NCBI GenBank assembly: GCA_963942565.1
Contig: OZ012685.1
Coordinates: forward strand, 45,352,040-45,416,039
Length of the DNA: 64,000 nt
Origin: Maea johnstoni
Taxonomy: Eukaryota > Annelida > Polychaeta > Spionida > Magelonidae
Direction of reading: 5' to 3'
Part shown: piece by piece, positions 1 to 12,001 of the stretch
Layout: each line of letters begins with the position of its first letter
Numbering within the stretch: position 1 is the first letter of the stretch
Position numbers and translations under genes: made by a program
Notes under the pieces: generated by a model
Databases searched by the model: none
Seen by the model: the letters and a program-made list of their open reading frames with translations, nothing else
What the model was told of the DNA's origin: nothing

Positions 1-34
1 TAGTAGTAGTAGTAGCAGTAGCAGTAGCAGTAGC

Positions 35-69
<35 letters not shown>

Positions 70-76
70 CAGTAGC

Positions 77-108
<32 letters not shown>

Positions 109-113
109 CAGTA

Positions 114-184
<71 letters not shown>

Positions 185-216
185 TACTGTAGTAGTAGCA
201 GTAGTAGTAGTAGTAG
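1..216. repeat. (GTA/TAG)n trinucleotide microsatellite
   Basis: An almost unbroken run of TAG/GTA triplets with scattered GCA and GGT interruptions begins at the window edge, so its true length is unknown. The interruptions suggest an old, slowly decaying array. Confidence 0.95.
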
Positions 217-776
217 TACTTTTATTTGCGTACACATGGTCTGATAAAATTATCTTAATAACAAACAATATTTTTATATATAGAATGTAAGTTGTTGTGC
301 CTGTTGAGTACCCAATGACACAAACCTCAGGGTGTGTACTCAGTATGCGGTTTTAATTTGGAGTGCTAAAAATTTTGCTTTACATTCCTGCGGGAGGGAA
401 TTTGCGCTACTTTAAATTCGCACATTCAAGCACTCAAACTAAAGCCGATACAAAGCAGGATATCTATCTGTAGGATGTTATTTTGGCTCTATCACGGGGA
501 GCGCGAAAATAGGGAAAATTAAATGCCTGTAAAATATACCAGTTATACAGTAATTCCATGTACACCATGGAAGGTGGATAATCTGCAAGGACTGAACTCA
601 CCTTGTTTTCTTCACAAGAATAAATGTACTCACCACACTGCATAGGCAAATGTTCACAGAGAGAAAGTTACATAATACCACATACCTGAAAGACAAAATA
701 AAATATGCATTAGAGATATGTATCACCCAATTGGTGGCATTCTTGGGTACAGATCTGGTTGCCTAGCCCTCTATAG
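217..776. other. Unassigned AT-rich stretch
   Basis: No open frame with splice signals and no recognised repeat was seen here. It ends at the family C element. Confidence 0.5.
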
Positions 777-1004
777 GGCCTAAAAAAGTTGTTTGTTTCC
801 TGTAACCCTACCCTAACAAGTTTTTATTCAAAAAAATCCCTAGCCCAAAGTTTTTATCGCCCTCCCAACTCCCAATCAACGTAAAACATGCATAAAACAC
901 ACATTTTTGACCAAAAAAATAATGCAAAAAAATATTTTTACCAACCTACCTACCCTATTTTTTTTCGGGCTGTACAGGAAACAAACAATTTATTTTTTTA
1001 GGCC
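777..1004 (-). mobile_element. Family C MITE, copy 1 (PIF/Harbinger-like)
   Basis: The terminal inverted repeats begin GGCCTAAAAAAGTTGTTTGT at the left, and the reverse complement at the right ends TTTTTTTAGGCC. TAG flanks both sides (774-776 and 1005-1007), which fits a 3-bp target duplication. Orientation is opposite to the copies at 2.9, 3.4 and 24.6 kb. There is no coding capacity. Confidence 0.75.
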
Positions 1005-1020
1005 TAGGGTTACAAAACGA

Positions 1021-1104
1021 AGCTGAGATTTTCTTGGAAATTCATAGATTTTTTTTAAGAATATGGAATGATTTCCTTGGAATTCCAAGCTTCATTTTTT
1101 ATGG
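1021..1104 (+). repeat. Repeat K, copy 1 (about 80 bp, CTAGGAATTCC-type)
   Basis: Contains GCTGAGATTTTCTTGG, TTTCCTTGGAATTCCAAG and GCTTCATTTTT in the same order as five other copies in the window. It lies 17 bp after a family C element. Confidence 0.5.
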
Positions 1105-1156
1105 CATCATAGCAACCATTATCCTAGCCTCTGCATTTACCTTAGGGTCCCCTTCT

Positions 1157-1374
1157 TTAACCCATTCATGCCTGGAGATCAACTTGATCAGTGTTGTCTG
1201 GACCTGTCATACTTTTATAAATAACTTTGCAATGAAGCATAAATTCGCAAATTATTTCAAGGAGAGTTGTAAATAGACTTCTGACAAACAATTCCCATTC
1301 AAATATTTTCAAAATATTGCTTTTGTTAAAGAGATATTACAAAAATTGTCTGATTTACCTTGCAGCATCTTTAA
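1157..1374 (-). mobile_element. Family B MITE, copy 1
   Basis: Starts TTAACCCATTCATGCCTGGA and shares the internal ATAACTTTGCAATGAAGC and CAAATATTTTCAAAATATTG segments of the family. The right end is diverged but still lies at a TTAA (1371-1374). Confidence 0.7.
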
Positions 1375-1671
1375 CTAACCCCTGATAACCTTTACCCTAC
1401 TTAGCCTCCTACCTCACAACCAGTATCTAGCCCCTCTTTAATCCCCCAATAAAACCAGAGAAAACATCTGAGAATGCTTGAGACGTTTGCTTTATTTTCC
1501 CTGCGCTAAGTTTTTACCACAACAGAGCTAAGTCAGACCACATGGCCCGCGTTCTATTGACACGATTATTGTGGTTCTCCCGAAGAGCTACAAGGTGTTT
1601 ACCATTTGCCTTGAGTTACACTGCCATCAAGCTATATACACAGACATATGTACGATTAAACCCCAAAACAG

Positions 1672-1871
1672 NNNNNNNNNNNNNNNNNNNNNNNNNNNNN
1701 NNNNNNNNNNNNNNNNNNNNNNNNNNNNNNNNNNNNNNNNNNNNNNNNNNNNNNNNNNNNNNNNNNNNNNNNNNNNNNNNNNNNNNNNNNNNNNNNNNNN
1801 NNNNNNNNNNNNNNNNNNNNNNNNNNNNNNNNNNNNNNNNNNNNNNNNNNNNNNNNNNNNNNNNNNNNNNN
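1672..1871. other. Assembly gap (200 N)
   Basis: Exactly 200 N, the same length as the gap at 37426. This is conventional scaffold padding, so the true gap length is unknown. Confidence 0.99.
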
Positions 1872-2169
1872 CATGATGATTTTTTGATGGTCTTTAATTA
1901 GAGCTGCTATCAATATTGGGCTGTCAAGTGCACTGCAGAGTCACAGGTTCTTGGTAATGCAAAAATACAGTTATAAACTTCAATGTACTCTGCATGTTCT
2001 GTAATGACTTAGATGTTTATTGGAAGGTGTACTGCACTGCACTGCTAAATCTTCCTGGTAGAGATAAAGAGGATCATGGAAAACACAGTGCATTTGTCTC
2101 ATGCGTGTTCATTCTTGCATACAACATTCTCTAAACCTGTGGATTCACATTCTTCAAATTCCAGTACAG

Positions 2170-2380
2170 TTAACCCTACCGATGCTGAGGCTACTTTTGT
2201 CCAAAGCACAATAACACAAGAGTATTAAAGACCCTCTAAACCCTGTCATGTTCATATTCATTGGTTAGCCCTGCTAAGTACTCACAGATGAGTACCCATG
2301 TGCAAGGATTTCAGTCATACTTTAGGTTCCTTGCATGATTTTGTATTGGCCAAAATAGCTACCTGCAGCACAAGGGTTAA
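2170..2380 (+). mobile_element. Family A MITE, copy 1
   Basis: Bounded by TTAA on both sides. It opens CCCTACCGATGCTGAGGCTA and ends GCAGCACAAGGG. Internal landmarks are CATCCAAAGCAC-like, CCCTGTCATGTT, CAGATGAGTACCCATGTG and TGTATTGGCCAAA. Confidence 0.85.
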
Positions 2381-2489
2381 ACATTTACCAGAAAAATGCA
2401 AATTTTTGATACAGGATTTTTTTGCTGAAAATCACAAATACACTTCTTTGCAGAATATGACAGAAAGTCAACATCAACTAATACAGATA

Positions 2490-2511
2490 AATATATATAT
2501 ATATATATATA

Positions 2512-2555
<44 letters not shown>

Positions 2556-2564
2556 TATATATAT
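2490..2564. repeat. (TA)n microsatellite
   Basis: A run of TA dinucleotides with a single AG interruption near 2511. Confidence 0.95.
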
Positions 2565-2925
2565 GTAAGTGGTGTGCGTATTTGTAATAGACTGTAGGGC
2601 CCTAAACTGAACAACCGTGTTGAGAACTGTACACTATAAACTCCACATCTTCACACCACTCCAAGTGCTTAGCGCCTTCCGCTTATCTCCATTTCAATAT
2701 CAATGTCTTCGTAAAAACACTCTGATGGGAGAGACTATAAACAGCACTGCGAGGGCGACAGTGAAAAATGATCAGTCAGAAAACAGACGCACGGTTTTTT
2801 CTCGCCGTTTCTGGAGAATAAGTGAGATAAATGCCCTATCCTCACACAACACAGAGAAGCACTGATACAGCTACATCTGGTGTGGCAGAAAGGCTTTAGC
2901 AACGATCATTTGCTAACATAAATCA

Positions 2926-3127
2926 GGTTTGTTTCCTGTAACAGTCCGAAAAATAGAGTAGGTAGGTAAAAAACGTTTTGGATTATTATTTTTGTTTTAA
3001 ATGTGTGTCTAATGCTTGGTTTATGTTGATTTGGAGTTGGAAAGGCAGAAAAAAATTAAAGGGTAGGGTTTTTTGAGTATGAATTTGTTAGGGTGGGTTT
3101 ATAGGAAACAAACAGCTTTTTTAGGGC
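2926..3127 (+). mobile_element. Family C MITE, copy 2
   Basis: GTTTGTTTCCTGTAACAGTC begins the left side and AGGAAACAAACAGC with TTTTTTAGGGC ends the right. The internal GTAGGTAGGT and TTTATGTTGATTTGGAGTTGG blocks match copies 3 and 4. The outermost left TIR bases are missing. Confidence 0.7.
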
Positions 3128-3402
3128 TATGAGTATGGTATAAATGTAAGTTCAGATCTAAGCAATATGGCAGAACTCTTACAAAATACCACTATGATAA
3201 TGCTGGGGAAAACGGTCCAGACTATCCAGGGATTGACCAAAATGGTCAAAAAACATTGTCTGGAGGAGAATACCCCTGGGCCCGCTACCCTGGACAGTGT
3301 GGCTATGGAATGTACTACCAGCATGCTGCAATTAGTCAACCCCTGAATTTCAATCATAGAAACTAAATCTGCTCTGCCTGAAAATGTTAAGGTCAATCCT
3401 GA

Positions 3403-3633
3403 GGCCTAAAAAACTAAATTGTTTGTTTCCTGTAACGGTCCGAAAAAATTGGGTAGGTAGGTCGGTAAAAAAAAAATTTTTTGCATTAATTTCTTGGTCA
3501 AAAATGAGTGTTTTGTGCATGTTTTACGTTGATTTGGAGTTGGGGGGCTTAAAAAAATCTTAGGGTAGGGATTGTTTTGGATAAAAACTTGTTAGGGTAG
3601 GGTTACAGGAAACATACAACTTTTTCTTAGGCC
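3403..3633 (+). mobile_element. Family C MITE, copy 3
   Basis: Begins GGCCTAAAAAACTAAATTGT and ends TTTTTCTTAGGCC. TGA flanks both ends (3400-3402 and 3634-3636), a second 3-bp duplication for this family. Internal TAGGTAGGTCGG and GATTTGGAGTTGG blocks are shared. Confidence 0.8.
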
Positions 3634-3990
3634 TGATATCTCCATAGGTCTACAGGTCAAGCAGACAGTAGCCCTGGTACCCTGCAGTCTGCATCCTCTG
3701 TTGGCAGATGGGACTGTTAACACCGCTGCCCTTATGGCTTTTTAAAAAGCTTGCTGACAGCTATTTGCTAGTCTCCTGGAAATGATGGCCATTCCCCTAA
3801 TTAACTTAGGATGCAGCAATCATGTTTACTCTCTCTCTGGCCCCGTGCCATATGTCTGTGAGCTTCCTAGGCCAGTCAACTGTCGGCAATCAATACTTTA
3901 CCTATCTCTGACCATTTAGGGTTTTTTGCCCTCTCCCTGTCTCTTCCTCCCTCTCTGATTGCATGGCCCCTTTTTATGACTCTCTTAAGC
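3634..3990. other. Unassigned unique-looking stretch
   Basis: No convincing exon or repeat was seen between family C copy 3 and the CT tract. Confidence 0.4.
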
Positions 3991-3996
3991 CCCCCC

Positions 3997-4000
<4 letters not shown>

Positions 4001-4079
<79 letters not shown>

Positions 4080-4088
4080 TCTCTCTCC
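4001..4088. repeat. (CT)n microsatellite
   Basis: A pure CT run preceded by a C homopolymer. The long SR- or RE-like open frames across it are dinucleotide artefacts. Confidence 0.95.
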
Positions 4089-4200
4089 ATGTCTGCCTAA
4101 ATGACTCTGACTCTGTCTGATTCTGTACCCCCTCTTTGTGGCTGCATGATTGACTCTTTTTGTGACTCTCTATTAAGCCCTTCCCCCTATGTCCCCCTTC

Positions 4201-4288
4201 GCTCTCTCTCTCTCTCTGTTTCTCTCTTCCTTGTCTGTTTCTCTCTCCCCTCTCTCCCTCCCCCTCTCCCTTTCTCTCTCTCCCACCC

Positions 4289-4385
<97 letters not shown>

Positions 4386-4390
4386 CCCCC
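4201..4390. repeat. (CT)n tract with C homopolymers
   Basis: A polypyrimidine block of CT repeats, CCCTCTCC variants and C runs (near 4282-4300 and 4384-4391). One strand is all purine, so triplex (H-DNA) formation is possible. Confidence 0.9.
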
Positions 4391-4399
4391 CTCTGGATT

Positions 4400-5630
4400 G
4401 CACATTGCAGTACCATATTGAGTGTGAAGAGAGTGATTCACAGTGGGACCAACAGCCCAACAGTAAAATGATTCACACCTCAAGAGACGCATGGGGATCT
4501 TGCTAAACACAAACTAAGTAATATAATTACAATTCATGCAATGTTTTGTCTTCACTTAATAGTTCTGCACCACTACATAAATATTTATTTACCACTCGAG
4601 TCATCTTAGCTAAATGCTAAAGAATAGGGTTGCCGGCTATCAGATACTCCATTATATGTTCACAATAAACATTAAAACTGATGTGGGTATGGGGTTGAAC
4701 CGGAGAAGGGTGTTCGGGGGAACCCATGTTAGGATCCCCTATCCACGCCCTCAATTCAAGGTCAGCCGAAAGGTGTCAAAACATGGAAGCGGTTCAGTGG
4801 CTTAATAAAAACCTCTAGAAATAACTGCAAATATGCATGTGTTGAAAGAGGTGTAATGGATACCCCCGCCCTGGCAGGGGTGTTTCGGGTTTGGGCTGAT
4901 GTAGATTAGGGTGATTAGGTACCCGAGTGGACCACATGTTAGATTTGCGGTCTTGACACAGACTGTCAGAAAACACTTGTTTAATGGAAATCAGCCATGC
5001 TAATTATTTATCTGACTTGACAAGTGTAATTTGGAGCGAATTAAGTTATACATAGTGCACATTCAGGAACTGACTTTGCTTCTCCCGGAGCCAAACTAGG
5101 CTTCTGGGCAAAACATACAAACATATGGGTCCAAGTTATCTTGTGCAAAGATCTTGTAGATTATTTACTACAAAAACAGCGCAGCAATGTGGTAGAATGT
5201 CTGTTAATTACAAGATTGATTTCTAAGTCTCAAAAATAAGAAGCATTAAAAAAAATAGGACATATGTCATGATTAATAATATATGGTAACAAACATGGGA
5301 CTTTTTGTAGGCACACAGTACTTTTTATGAGAGTATCTAAACAGAGGCCTTCGCTTTACATTAATTTAGTTTATTTTTGTTCAGACATACGCATGGTGAA
5401 AAGACAAAAACTAAGATGTGTTTAAAAACGTCAACGAATCAAAAAAAAAAGTTAAACCCAGGACAGTTTTGTGTACTTTCCTCTGAGAATAACATTCATT
5501 CATTGAAAGCATGTGACATTGGCTTCTTTTGTTTTTTCAATATATTCCCACAGTAACTTGAGTTGATTCATTAGAAAAGTCTTAAAACTAATTGTTTCCA
5601 AGAACCCATGTCTATGCTTGGATAACATCA
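4400..5630. other. Unassigned stretch
   Basis: Mixed-composition DNA without recognised genes or transposons. Confidence 0.4.
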
Positions 5631-5632
5631 GG

Positions 5633-5785
5633 AGGTAACGGTACTGGTACGGGTATCATTTCAAAGAGTACCATATTGTACCGTTTTATTTCTTAAAGGT
5701 ATTTCTTAAAGAAACCGTACTGTTTCTTTGGTTCCGATATCGTACCATTACGTTTCATCGGTACCATAACGTACTCTTTTTTTTT
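5633..5785. repeat. GGTACC/CGTAC-rich inverted-repeat segment
   Basis: Many copies of GGTAC and its complement GTACC alternate over about 150 bp, for example CGGTACTGGTACGGG and ATCGGTACCATAACG. It resembles ends of hAT-like elements (compare element H), but no clear terminal repeats or TSD were found. Confidence 0.35.
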
Positions 5786-5851
5786 AGGGGATCCATCTAT
5801 GATCTATACCATGATGCCTGTTGCCAGTTGAGTCCCACTGATGTTGCTTCT

Positions 5852-5945
5852 GCTGATTCTATTGCTTCATCTACTGCTGCTGCTACTGCTGCTGTACATG
5901 TAGCTACTCTATCTACTGCTGCTACTACTGCTATTCATGCTGTTG
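5852..5945. repeat. Degenerate GCT/ACT triplet repeat
   Basis: Imperfect CTGCT and CTACTGCTG units. No reading frame is supported beyond the repeat. Confidence 0.7.
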
Positions 5946-6339
5946 TTGTATAAGCTGCCAGTTTTCATATGCTAAAACCCATAATAAACATTTACTTTAT
6001 GTCTCAATCTACTGCTATACATATGTCTATCCATTATTGCAGTAGCTCCCTAATCTCCTCCATATTGCTATCGGCCATTTTGATGTTCGCCGAATATAAC
6101 GTCCTATCTTTCAGCAGAGATCAGGAAGCAATGTTCCAGTTCGGCTCACGACCTATTACAGGGTCCTGATAACTGCCTCTATCTCAAAGAGAGGCTCCGC
6201 CATGCTGGCTGATCAAAACAGCCAATTAAAGTTCATGTCTTCACTCGACTCACTCGACAGATTCATTACACCTTAGCAGTGATCTCAAACAGTATGGTGG
6301 AACTTCCAGGAAGACATTACAGATCTCAGCTAGACTTAA

Positions 6340-6402
6340 TTAACCCTCCCAATGCTCAGGCTACTTTCATCAAAAGCACAAGGACACAAAGGTTTTTGAT
6401 AG
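6340..6402 (+). mobile_element. Family A MITE, copy 2 (5' fragment)
   Basis: TTAACCCTCCCAATGCTCAG followed by GGCTACTTTCATCAAAAGC and AAGGACACAAAGG matches the left 60 bp of the family. Similarity stops abruptly, so this is a truncated copy. Confidence 0.75.
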
Positions 6403-8930
6403 TTGAGACATATTACCAAGAATGCCTGAAATTACCCCACCTTTGATGCAACAATATGTATGAAAAAACATTTTACCCTTTAAATCACCTGTCATCACAA
6501 TTACCATAAATAAACTTCTCATAAAAAGAATGGTGAGTCTTGACAATGAATCAACATATGCAAGATTTATTTCATTCATATTAAAATGTGCAGAAATTAT
6601 TTAATTCAAGATATTGAATTTCTTACAAAACATTGTCACTTTTCACTAGTTTTGCTACAAATCGAACAGGAAGATTTACTTGATTCGGTTAAAAAAAACA
6701 CTTAAAAGTGGTACTAGTATTTCTTTAGTAGGGATATCTACAGATTGATATAGAACAGTGCCAGGCTCTATAGCCCTTGCTTTTTGGTATGCAGTTAATA
6801 GATCTCAGATACTTATTTAGGAACTGAAAAAAATTGAAATATGCTGCCCGCCCACACAATTTTACAGCTGCTTCATGGCAAACTCCAGTCTGGCAATTGT
6901 GCTTGCTTAGTTGTTTCCGCTTTGGTTTGATATTTTACTGACAGCATTGACAGAGATAAGGGGCAAAATATAGTATATATTATTTCTACTCTTACTGTCT
7001 AAGTAAGTGACACACTATCAAGCATTTATTAGTATTCATCCCGATATTGCTATGCATACAAATAGTAAATAAAAAACACTGAGTACTCAGGAGTATACAT
7101 GTAATCAGGTTTATTTGTGTTGAAATTCAATATAAAACATGAAAATCTGTAACTGAGAATAAAAGTTGCATCCTGAAGAAAAACCTATGCATTTATTTGC
7201 GGTTGATTGGGTCACCCTTGCTATGATCCGTTGGTGTATATTCTCACCTCCTACCGTGAAGAAGTGCACACAATCCTGTCAATCAATCGTCCCAGCGCAA
7301 AACTTCCCTCGGCCAATTAGAGAGATGCATCTGGCCGCTACCACCAACCGCTACAACGACGACGCTGTCGTACTCTAGCAGGAGGAAAAAACACCGCTAC
7401 GGCTGAACTTTTCCTGAACTGTACAAGCGTAAGTCATCACGAAATCTGCTCTTTCCTATGATCCAAGCTCTTCTATCGGGAGGTCTGTTTGCTCTTGCAC
7501 TTAAGAGGTAGAAAAAACACTGCAGTCCAGCTATTTCAACCAATTGGCTGGTGGCCTAACTTCGGAAAGAAGAGTTCAGTGATGGCAAGTTTCTCGGAGC
7601 TTGTTTTACCAACAGCTCGTAAATGGCTGAGACGTTGATAGGAATCAGTTTGTAGAATCAGGAATGGAATTTCAAAAATGTCCAGATCATTACATCACTA
7701 TTTCTTTTTTGTTGTTTTTTCTTCTATTATTGTATGCATTCACAGCCAATAGTGGAAGAATTCTGCAACAGTCATTACTCTAATTGGGTTATATCAAACT
7801 GCATGTAACTGACTGCTGGAGCCAAATACCTGACATTCTTGATCGTAAGTTTCCAATGTAACATTTGTTACAACACCATGAAAAAGTATTTGTATACATT
7901 CTAACCAAGATGGGTGAAACAAAGTATACAAACAAAGTATACTGTTAAACAAAGTTTAAGTTAATTATTATCAAAAAGTTATTTTTCTAGGAAATGATAA
8001 ATCTCTTTTTTTTTCATGATTCCTAATAGCTAATATTAGTGTAATGGAAAATTTCATGACTATGGTACCCCAACAGTAAATGTGGAGAAAATTCAATTTC
8101 TTTTGGCAATTGTGTACATATGCCATAGTGCTTGTTCTAAAAGGTGTCATGTTGATTTCTGAAGCAAAATAATGTGACTTTCAATTAAAATTCATAACTT
8201 AAAATCAAGAAATACATATAACGCCTTTTGAAACAATTTCTAATACCTAAATCTATAGAGAGAATGCCTTGAGTTTTTTGACACAGGATGGGATGGGGAG
8301 CGGGTTGGCTGGCACTAATATTCCCTATGCCTGAAGCAATAAGACCACCTCTGTAGCAGACCTTTGAGACAAAGGCAGGAGTCAAGTTGACCATGTTCCT
8401 CTACAGACATGATTCACCAGTGCAGCCATCCAAGAACAATAGGCCCATTGTTTGTTCTGGGAGGAATTTGGCAAGGAAGTAGTCACTATGTGTTTTTAAT
8501 CACTTGTTTCTTGGCACTTTTTCCCCGACTCTTTCCTGTTTGTTCACTCACCCGTTGATGCCTGAAAGTGCTTCTGAGGACATCCTTAGGAATCTGAAAT
8601 CTCTATCGAAATGAATGCATTTCTGTACTGAGTGACTATACCTGCAATGCTTTATCCAAAAGTAACTGTCACCCCAGTGAATGTCCGCAGTGGCCGCATG
8701 CAGCCTCATGATTTGGGAGAGTCTTTCAGGTGAAAACAGTTGAAAAAGTATTTGAAGCTGCATTGTTAACTATACCACTAGTGATAATACAACATTTCTT
8801 AGCATCAGCATGTGTAATGCACCATAAGTCGATCAGGTCATCTACCTAAACTACCAGGAAGATCTCACATTGGCCACCTGGTGAGCAAAGAAAGAACTGA
8901 ATGCGGGAGGACTCATACATGAGTTTGTAT
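6403..8930. other. Unassigned stretch
   Basis: About 2.5 kb with no recognised transposon. The region 7190-7430 has higher GC, inverted CCAAT boxes and ends with a good 5' splice-like site (CAAGC/GTAAGT at 7429), but no reading frame supports an exon. Confidence 0.35.
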
Positions 8931-8933
8931 ATA

Positions 8934-9157
8934 TTTGAAATTTGGAATTTTGTTTATTGTCATTTCTTTACCATATTGCCAGTTGTAAGTGGTGCCATAG
9001 GAAACCGGGGTGCCTAGCATTAACCACCACCTAACCCCAAGTCACTGGGAACTTTCTCACATGCCACAGCCAGGATCCAAACCATGGCAGTTATGAGAGA
9101 CAACTAGCAGTCAGCGGCAATGCCTTAGATCACTTGGCTATCAGGACTGGAGTTTGT
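8934..9157 (-). mobile_element. tRNA-derived SINE (class II tRNA-like head), copy 1
   Basis: On the minus strand the head carries an A box, TAGCCAAGTGATC (plus 9128-9140), and a B box, GGTTTGGATCC (plus 9073-9083). The two starts are about 57 nt apart, as expected for a Ser/Leu-type tRNA with a long variable arm. The anticodon-like segment GACTGCTAGTT resembles tRNA-Ser(GCT). The body, GGTTAGGTGGTGGTTAATGC onward, recurs at 63.8 kb and, more diverged, at 33.8 kb. Confidence 0.65.
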
Positions 9158-9159
9158 AT

Positions 9160-9965
9160 ATCACAGGATGATCATCAAAGAAGTGGAACAAAAGTGTAGC
9201 GTATACTGCTAGGCTAGTCAAGAGAAAGGGGGAGCGGGGGCATTGGTTAAGGGGGAGGGGGAAGGAATGAATTCAGAGGTCATGAGGAATACATAGTGCT
9301 ACATGCATTACAAGCGTGTGCTGGTTTTATCTGCGTCTATTGCGAGCAGCCATCTGCTCCAGTACGATAGGGCAAGACATTAGAGATAGCCTTGCTCTTA
9401 ATGGATTACTGGGAAGTAACTTAATGGAAGAAACCTACGCGACTGCCATGCATTCTTGCCAACACTCTGCAAACAATATATCTATATAGATATAACCACC
9501 CCTGAATGCAAACAAATATCTTTTTCCATTAGTACATTCAATACAGGGGCAAATGGGAATGCTTTTAACTTATACAATACACAAGGACATGTACATGATG
9601 AAATGTGGTAAATTTCTGCGTGTTCTGGATTTCAACAAACTCGACGTTTTGCTGGTGGATGTAAGTGGTTGACCTAATTTCTTCCAAGTGTGTTTCAGTA
9701 ATCCAGATGAGGCACATCTGCACTGAATTCCCAAAACTGCTTACGACCACTGGCCCTAACGTCTTGACAATCACCAGCCTTTTTAACACAAATAACATTT
9801 GGATACAAAAAACCCTGACCTGTCAAAAAGCTCTCAGTTTGGCTAATAGAGAAATATTGATGCCGAATTACTGTTAAGCTTTCACAATAGACCAAAATAT
9901 TTTTTTCACTCGAACAAAAGAACTATGAAGTCAGTGATGTCCTTGCAGTAACTAGAACAGTAGAA
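9160..9965. other. Unassigned stretch
   Basis: A short G-rich tract (about 9223-9265) lies here. No gene or transposon was recognised. Confidence 0.35.
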
Positions 9966-9971
9966 AATATT

Positions 9972-10356
9972 CAGGGCTCGAAATTAGCTGGAGCCAGGAG
10001 CCCAAGACTCCCTTAAATTCTTCTGCAGTTCACTCAAAATTCTGCAGGGAGCATGAAAAGATGCACTGGTTTCTATACACAACATCTTTAAGTAGCCGTT
10101 GAAGATGCTATTGGGCTCCCTGGAAGACAACTTAACCCTTCCAATGCTGAGGCTACTTTCATCCAAAGCACAATGATGCAGAGATATTTGAAAACCATCT
10201 GAACCCTGTCATGTTGGTATTCATAGGAAAGGTCTAGCTGAGTACTTTCAGATGAGTACCCGTGTGCCAGGGGTTCAGTCATTTTTCGGGTTTTATGCAT
10301 CATTTCATATTAGCTTAATTAGCCACCACTATCATAAAGGTTAATTTTGAGCCCTG
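9972..10356 (+). mobile_element. Family G hAT-like element with nested family A copy
   Basis: Begins CAGGGCTCGAAATTAGC and ends TTAATTTTGAGCCCTG, whose reverse complement is CAGGGCTCAAAATTAA. The right terminal repeat is split by a family A MITE at 10132-10344. Without the insert the element is about 170 bp. No clear target duplication remains. Confidence 0.75.
10132..10344 (+). mobile_element. Family A MITE, copy 3 (nested in family G)
   Basis: TTAA on both sides (10132-10135 and 10341-10344). Begins CCCTTCCAATGCTGAGGCTA and ends CTATCATAAAGG. Removing it with one TTAA restores a normal family G right end. Confidence 0.9.
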
Positions 10357-11910
10357 TGGTATGCTACATTAATAACTGTTCCATGCCCCAGTCCTCCACC
10401 CTGCCCCATGACTGCCCTATGCCGTCAGCCTGCCGGGGTTTTTGCGGGTAGCAGCCCAGCATTGCTTGTCATATCTGTCCTGACATGTATCTCATAGTGC
10501 CACTTAGTGCTAATCAAGCAAACATGGACTCCTTTGGTGTTTTTCACAGTTTTCCTGCTGACAAGGAGTTTACTATCGCCCCTCCCACCTCTCCCCCTCC
10601 TCCTCCTCCTCCTTCCTATGGTGGCGTATTCCAGGGAATGTGAGCTATGAGACATCTGTTTACTGAGTGCCGTGGTGACACTCACACCACAAGCAACAGG
10701 TACTTGACAGACCATATCGCACATGTCACACAATAAAACACAAAAAGCATGTATACTGTATGTATAAAAATACTTAAGAAAAAAGTATTTTTCCATATTT
10801 TTCTGTGTACATGTGAATGCATATGGAAGATATTAGTTATTTTCCTATAAAACTAAATGGTCAGTTGTATGTTATGGAGAAACTTGTTAGACAATTTCTT
10901 CTTGCAAGAAATGTAAGCCATATTCATTCTTTCTCAATGCCTATCTATATGTCCATTAACAAAGAATGAACTCTCTACAAATCATGACCCTTTTAATATT
11001 CTATCTGTCATTTTCTGACTTAATACTCTGATTAACTGACCAACATCATTGCACAAAGAAACTTAAACTCAAATATCTCATGAAATCAGTCATATCAATC
11101 TTATTTTCAAAAATATTATTCTTTTTCTCATTATCAATTGAGGCTAGTACTGCTTGGGTCACTGATAAACAAATTTTGTCAATTAATATTGGGAAGAATT
11201 GTCACATTGTGCACATTTTATGTCATCAATTTTCAGGGCTAGCAAAAGTTGAAGTAACTAGCCCTCAGGTCAACTACTGTAAAATCTTCTTAATATTGAG
11301 CCTTGAAATGGTCAAGGAACTTGGCTACATGACTTTAATATGTGATTCCACGAATACCAACTCCAGATGAATAACATGTTACCAATCCCCTCCAACCATC
11401 CAGTTTATTTTCATGGATAATGTGCTTGATCTGAATTCCAGTAGGCCATTTTTAGCAACAGCGCACGTAAACGAGTGAAATGAACGCGGCGAGAGAAATG
11501 AACGCGGTGCGGGAGCAAAAATAAATCCTGAGTGAAGCAATTGAAATGTAATGTATTACAGGCAGGAGCAGGTTGTGTTTCTGATCGGGAATAATCCGTT
11601 ACTGCTTATCACAGGGCACAGAGTGGGGGAAAACATCTGAGGATTTCAGCGGCTAGGGGGGCCTGTCAGCACAGCTCGCAAAAAGAAGGGGCAGGAAGTT
11701 ATTTTGACATTTCATTTTTAACCCCTTCTCATCACTGAAAAATGGCGAGGCATTGAAGTAGTCAAGTACTGAAATAGTTTTTTCGTCTAACAGCCAATCT
11801 GTACTATTAATTCAAAAAAATATATATTATAATTAATTGATATTTGATATAGCGCCTTTTCCACCTACATGTTCAAAAACGCTTTTATATGAATCTACAT
11901 ACTAAATGAA
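10357..11910. other. Unassigned stretch
   Basis: Open frames exist but have no recognisable domain or splice context. A GC-richer patch lies at about 11460-11520. Confidence 0.35.
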
Positions 11911-11912
11911 GC

Positions 11913-12001
11913 TTAGATTACCAAGGAATTTCAAGGATTTCCTTGGAAAATCCCAAAATTTCCTTGGAAGTCTTAGTCACATTCAGTAAAGGAAATCATC
12001 A
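11913..12001 (-). repeat. Repeat K, copy 2
   Basis: Read on the minus strand it gives AAGACTTCCAAGGAAATTTT, GGATTTTCCAAGGAAATCC and GAATTCCTTGG-like blocks, then AAGCTTCATTTAG. Order matches the other K copies. Confidence 0.55.

Noticed and set aside
3985-4460. Long SR/RE-rich open frames on both strands
   Set aside because: They are translations of CT/GA dinucleotide repeats with no unique sequence.
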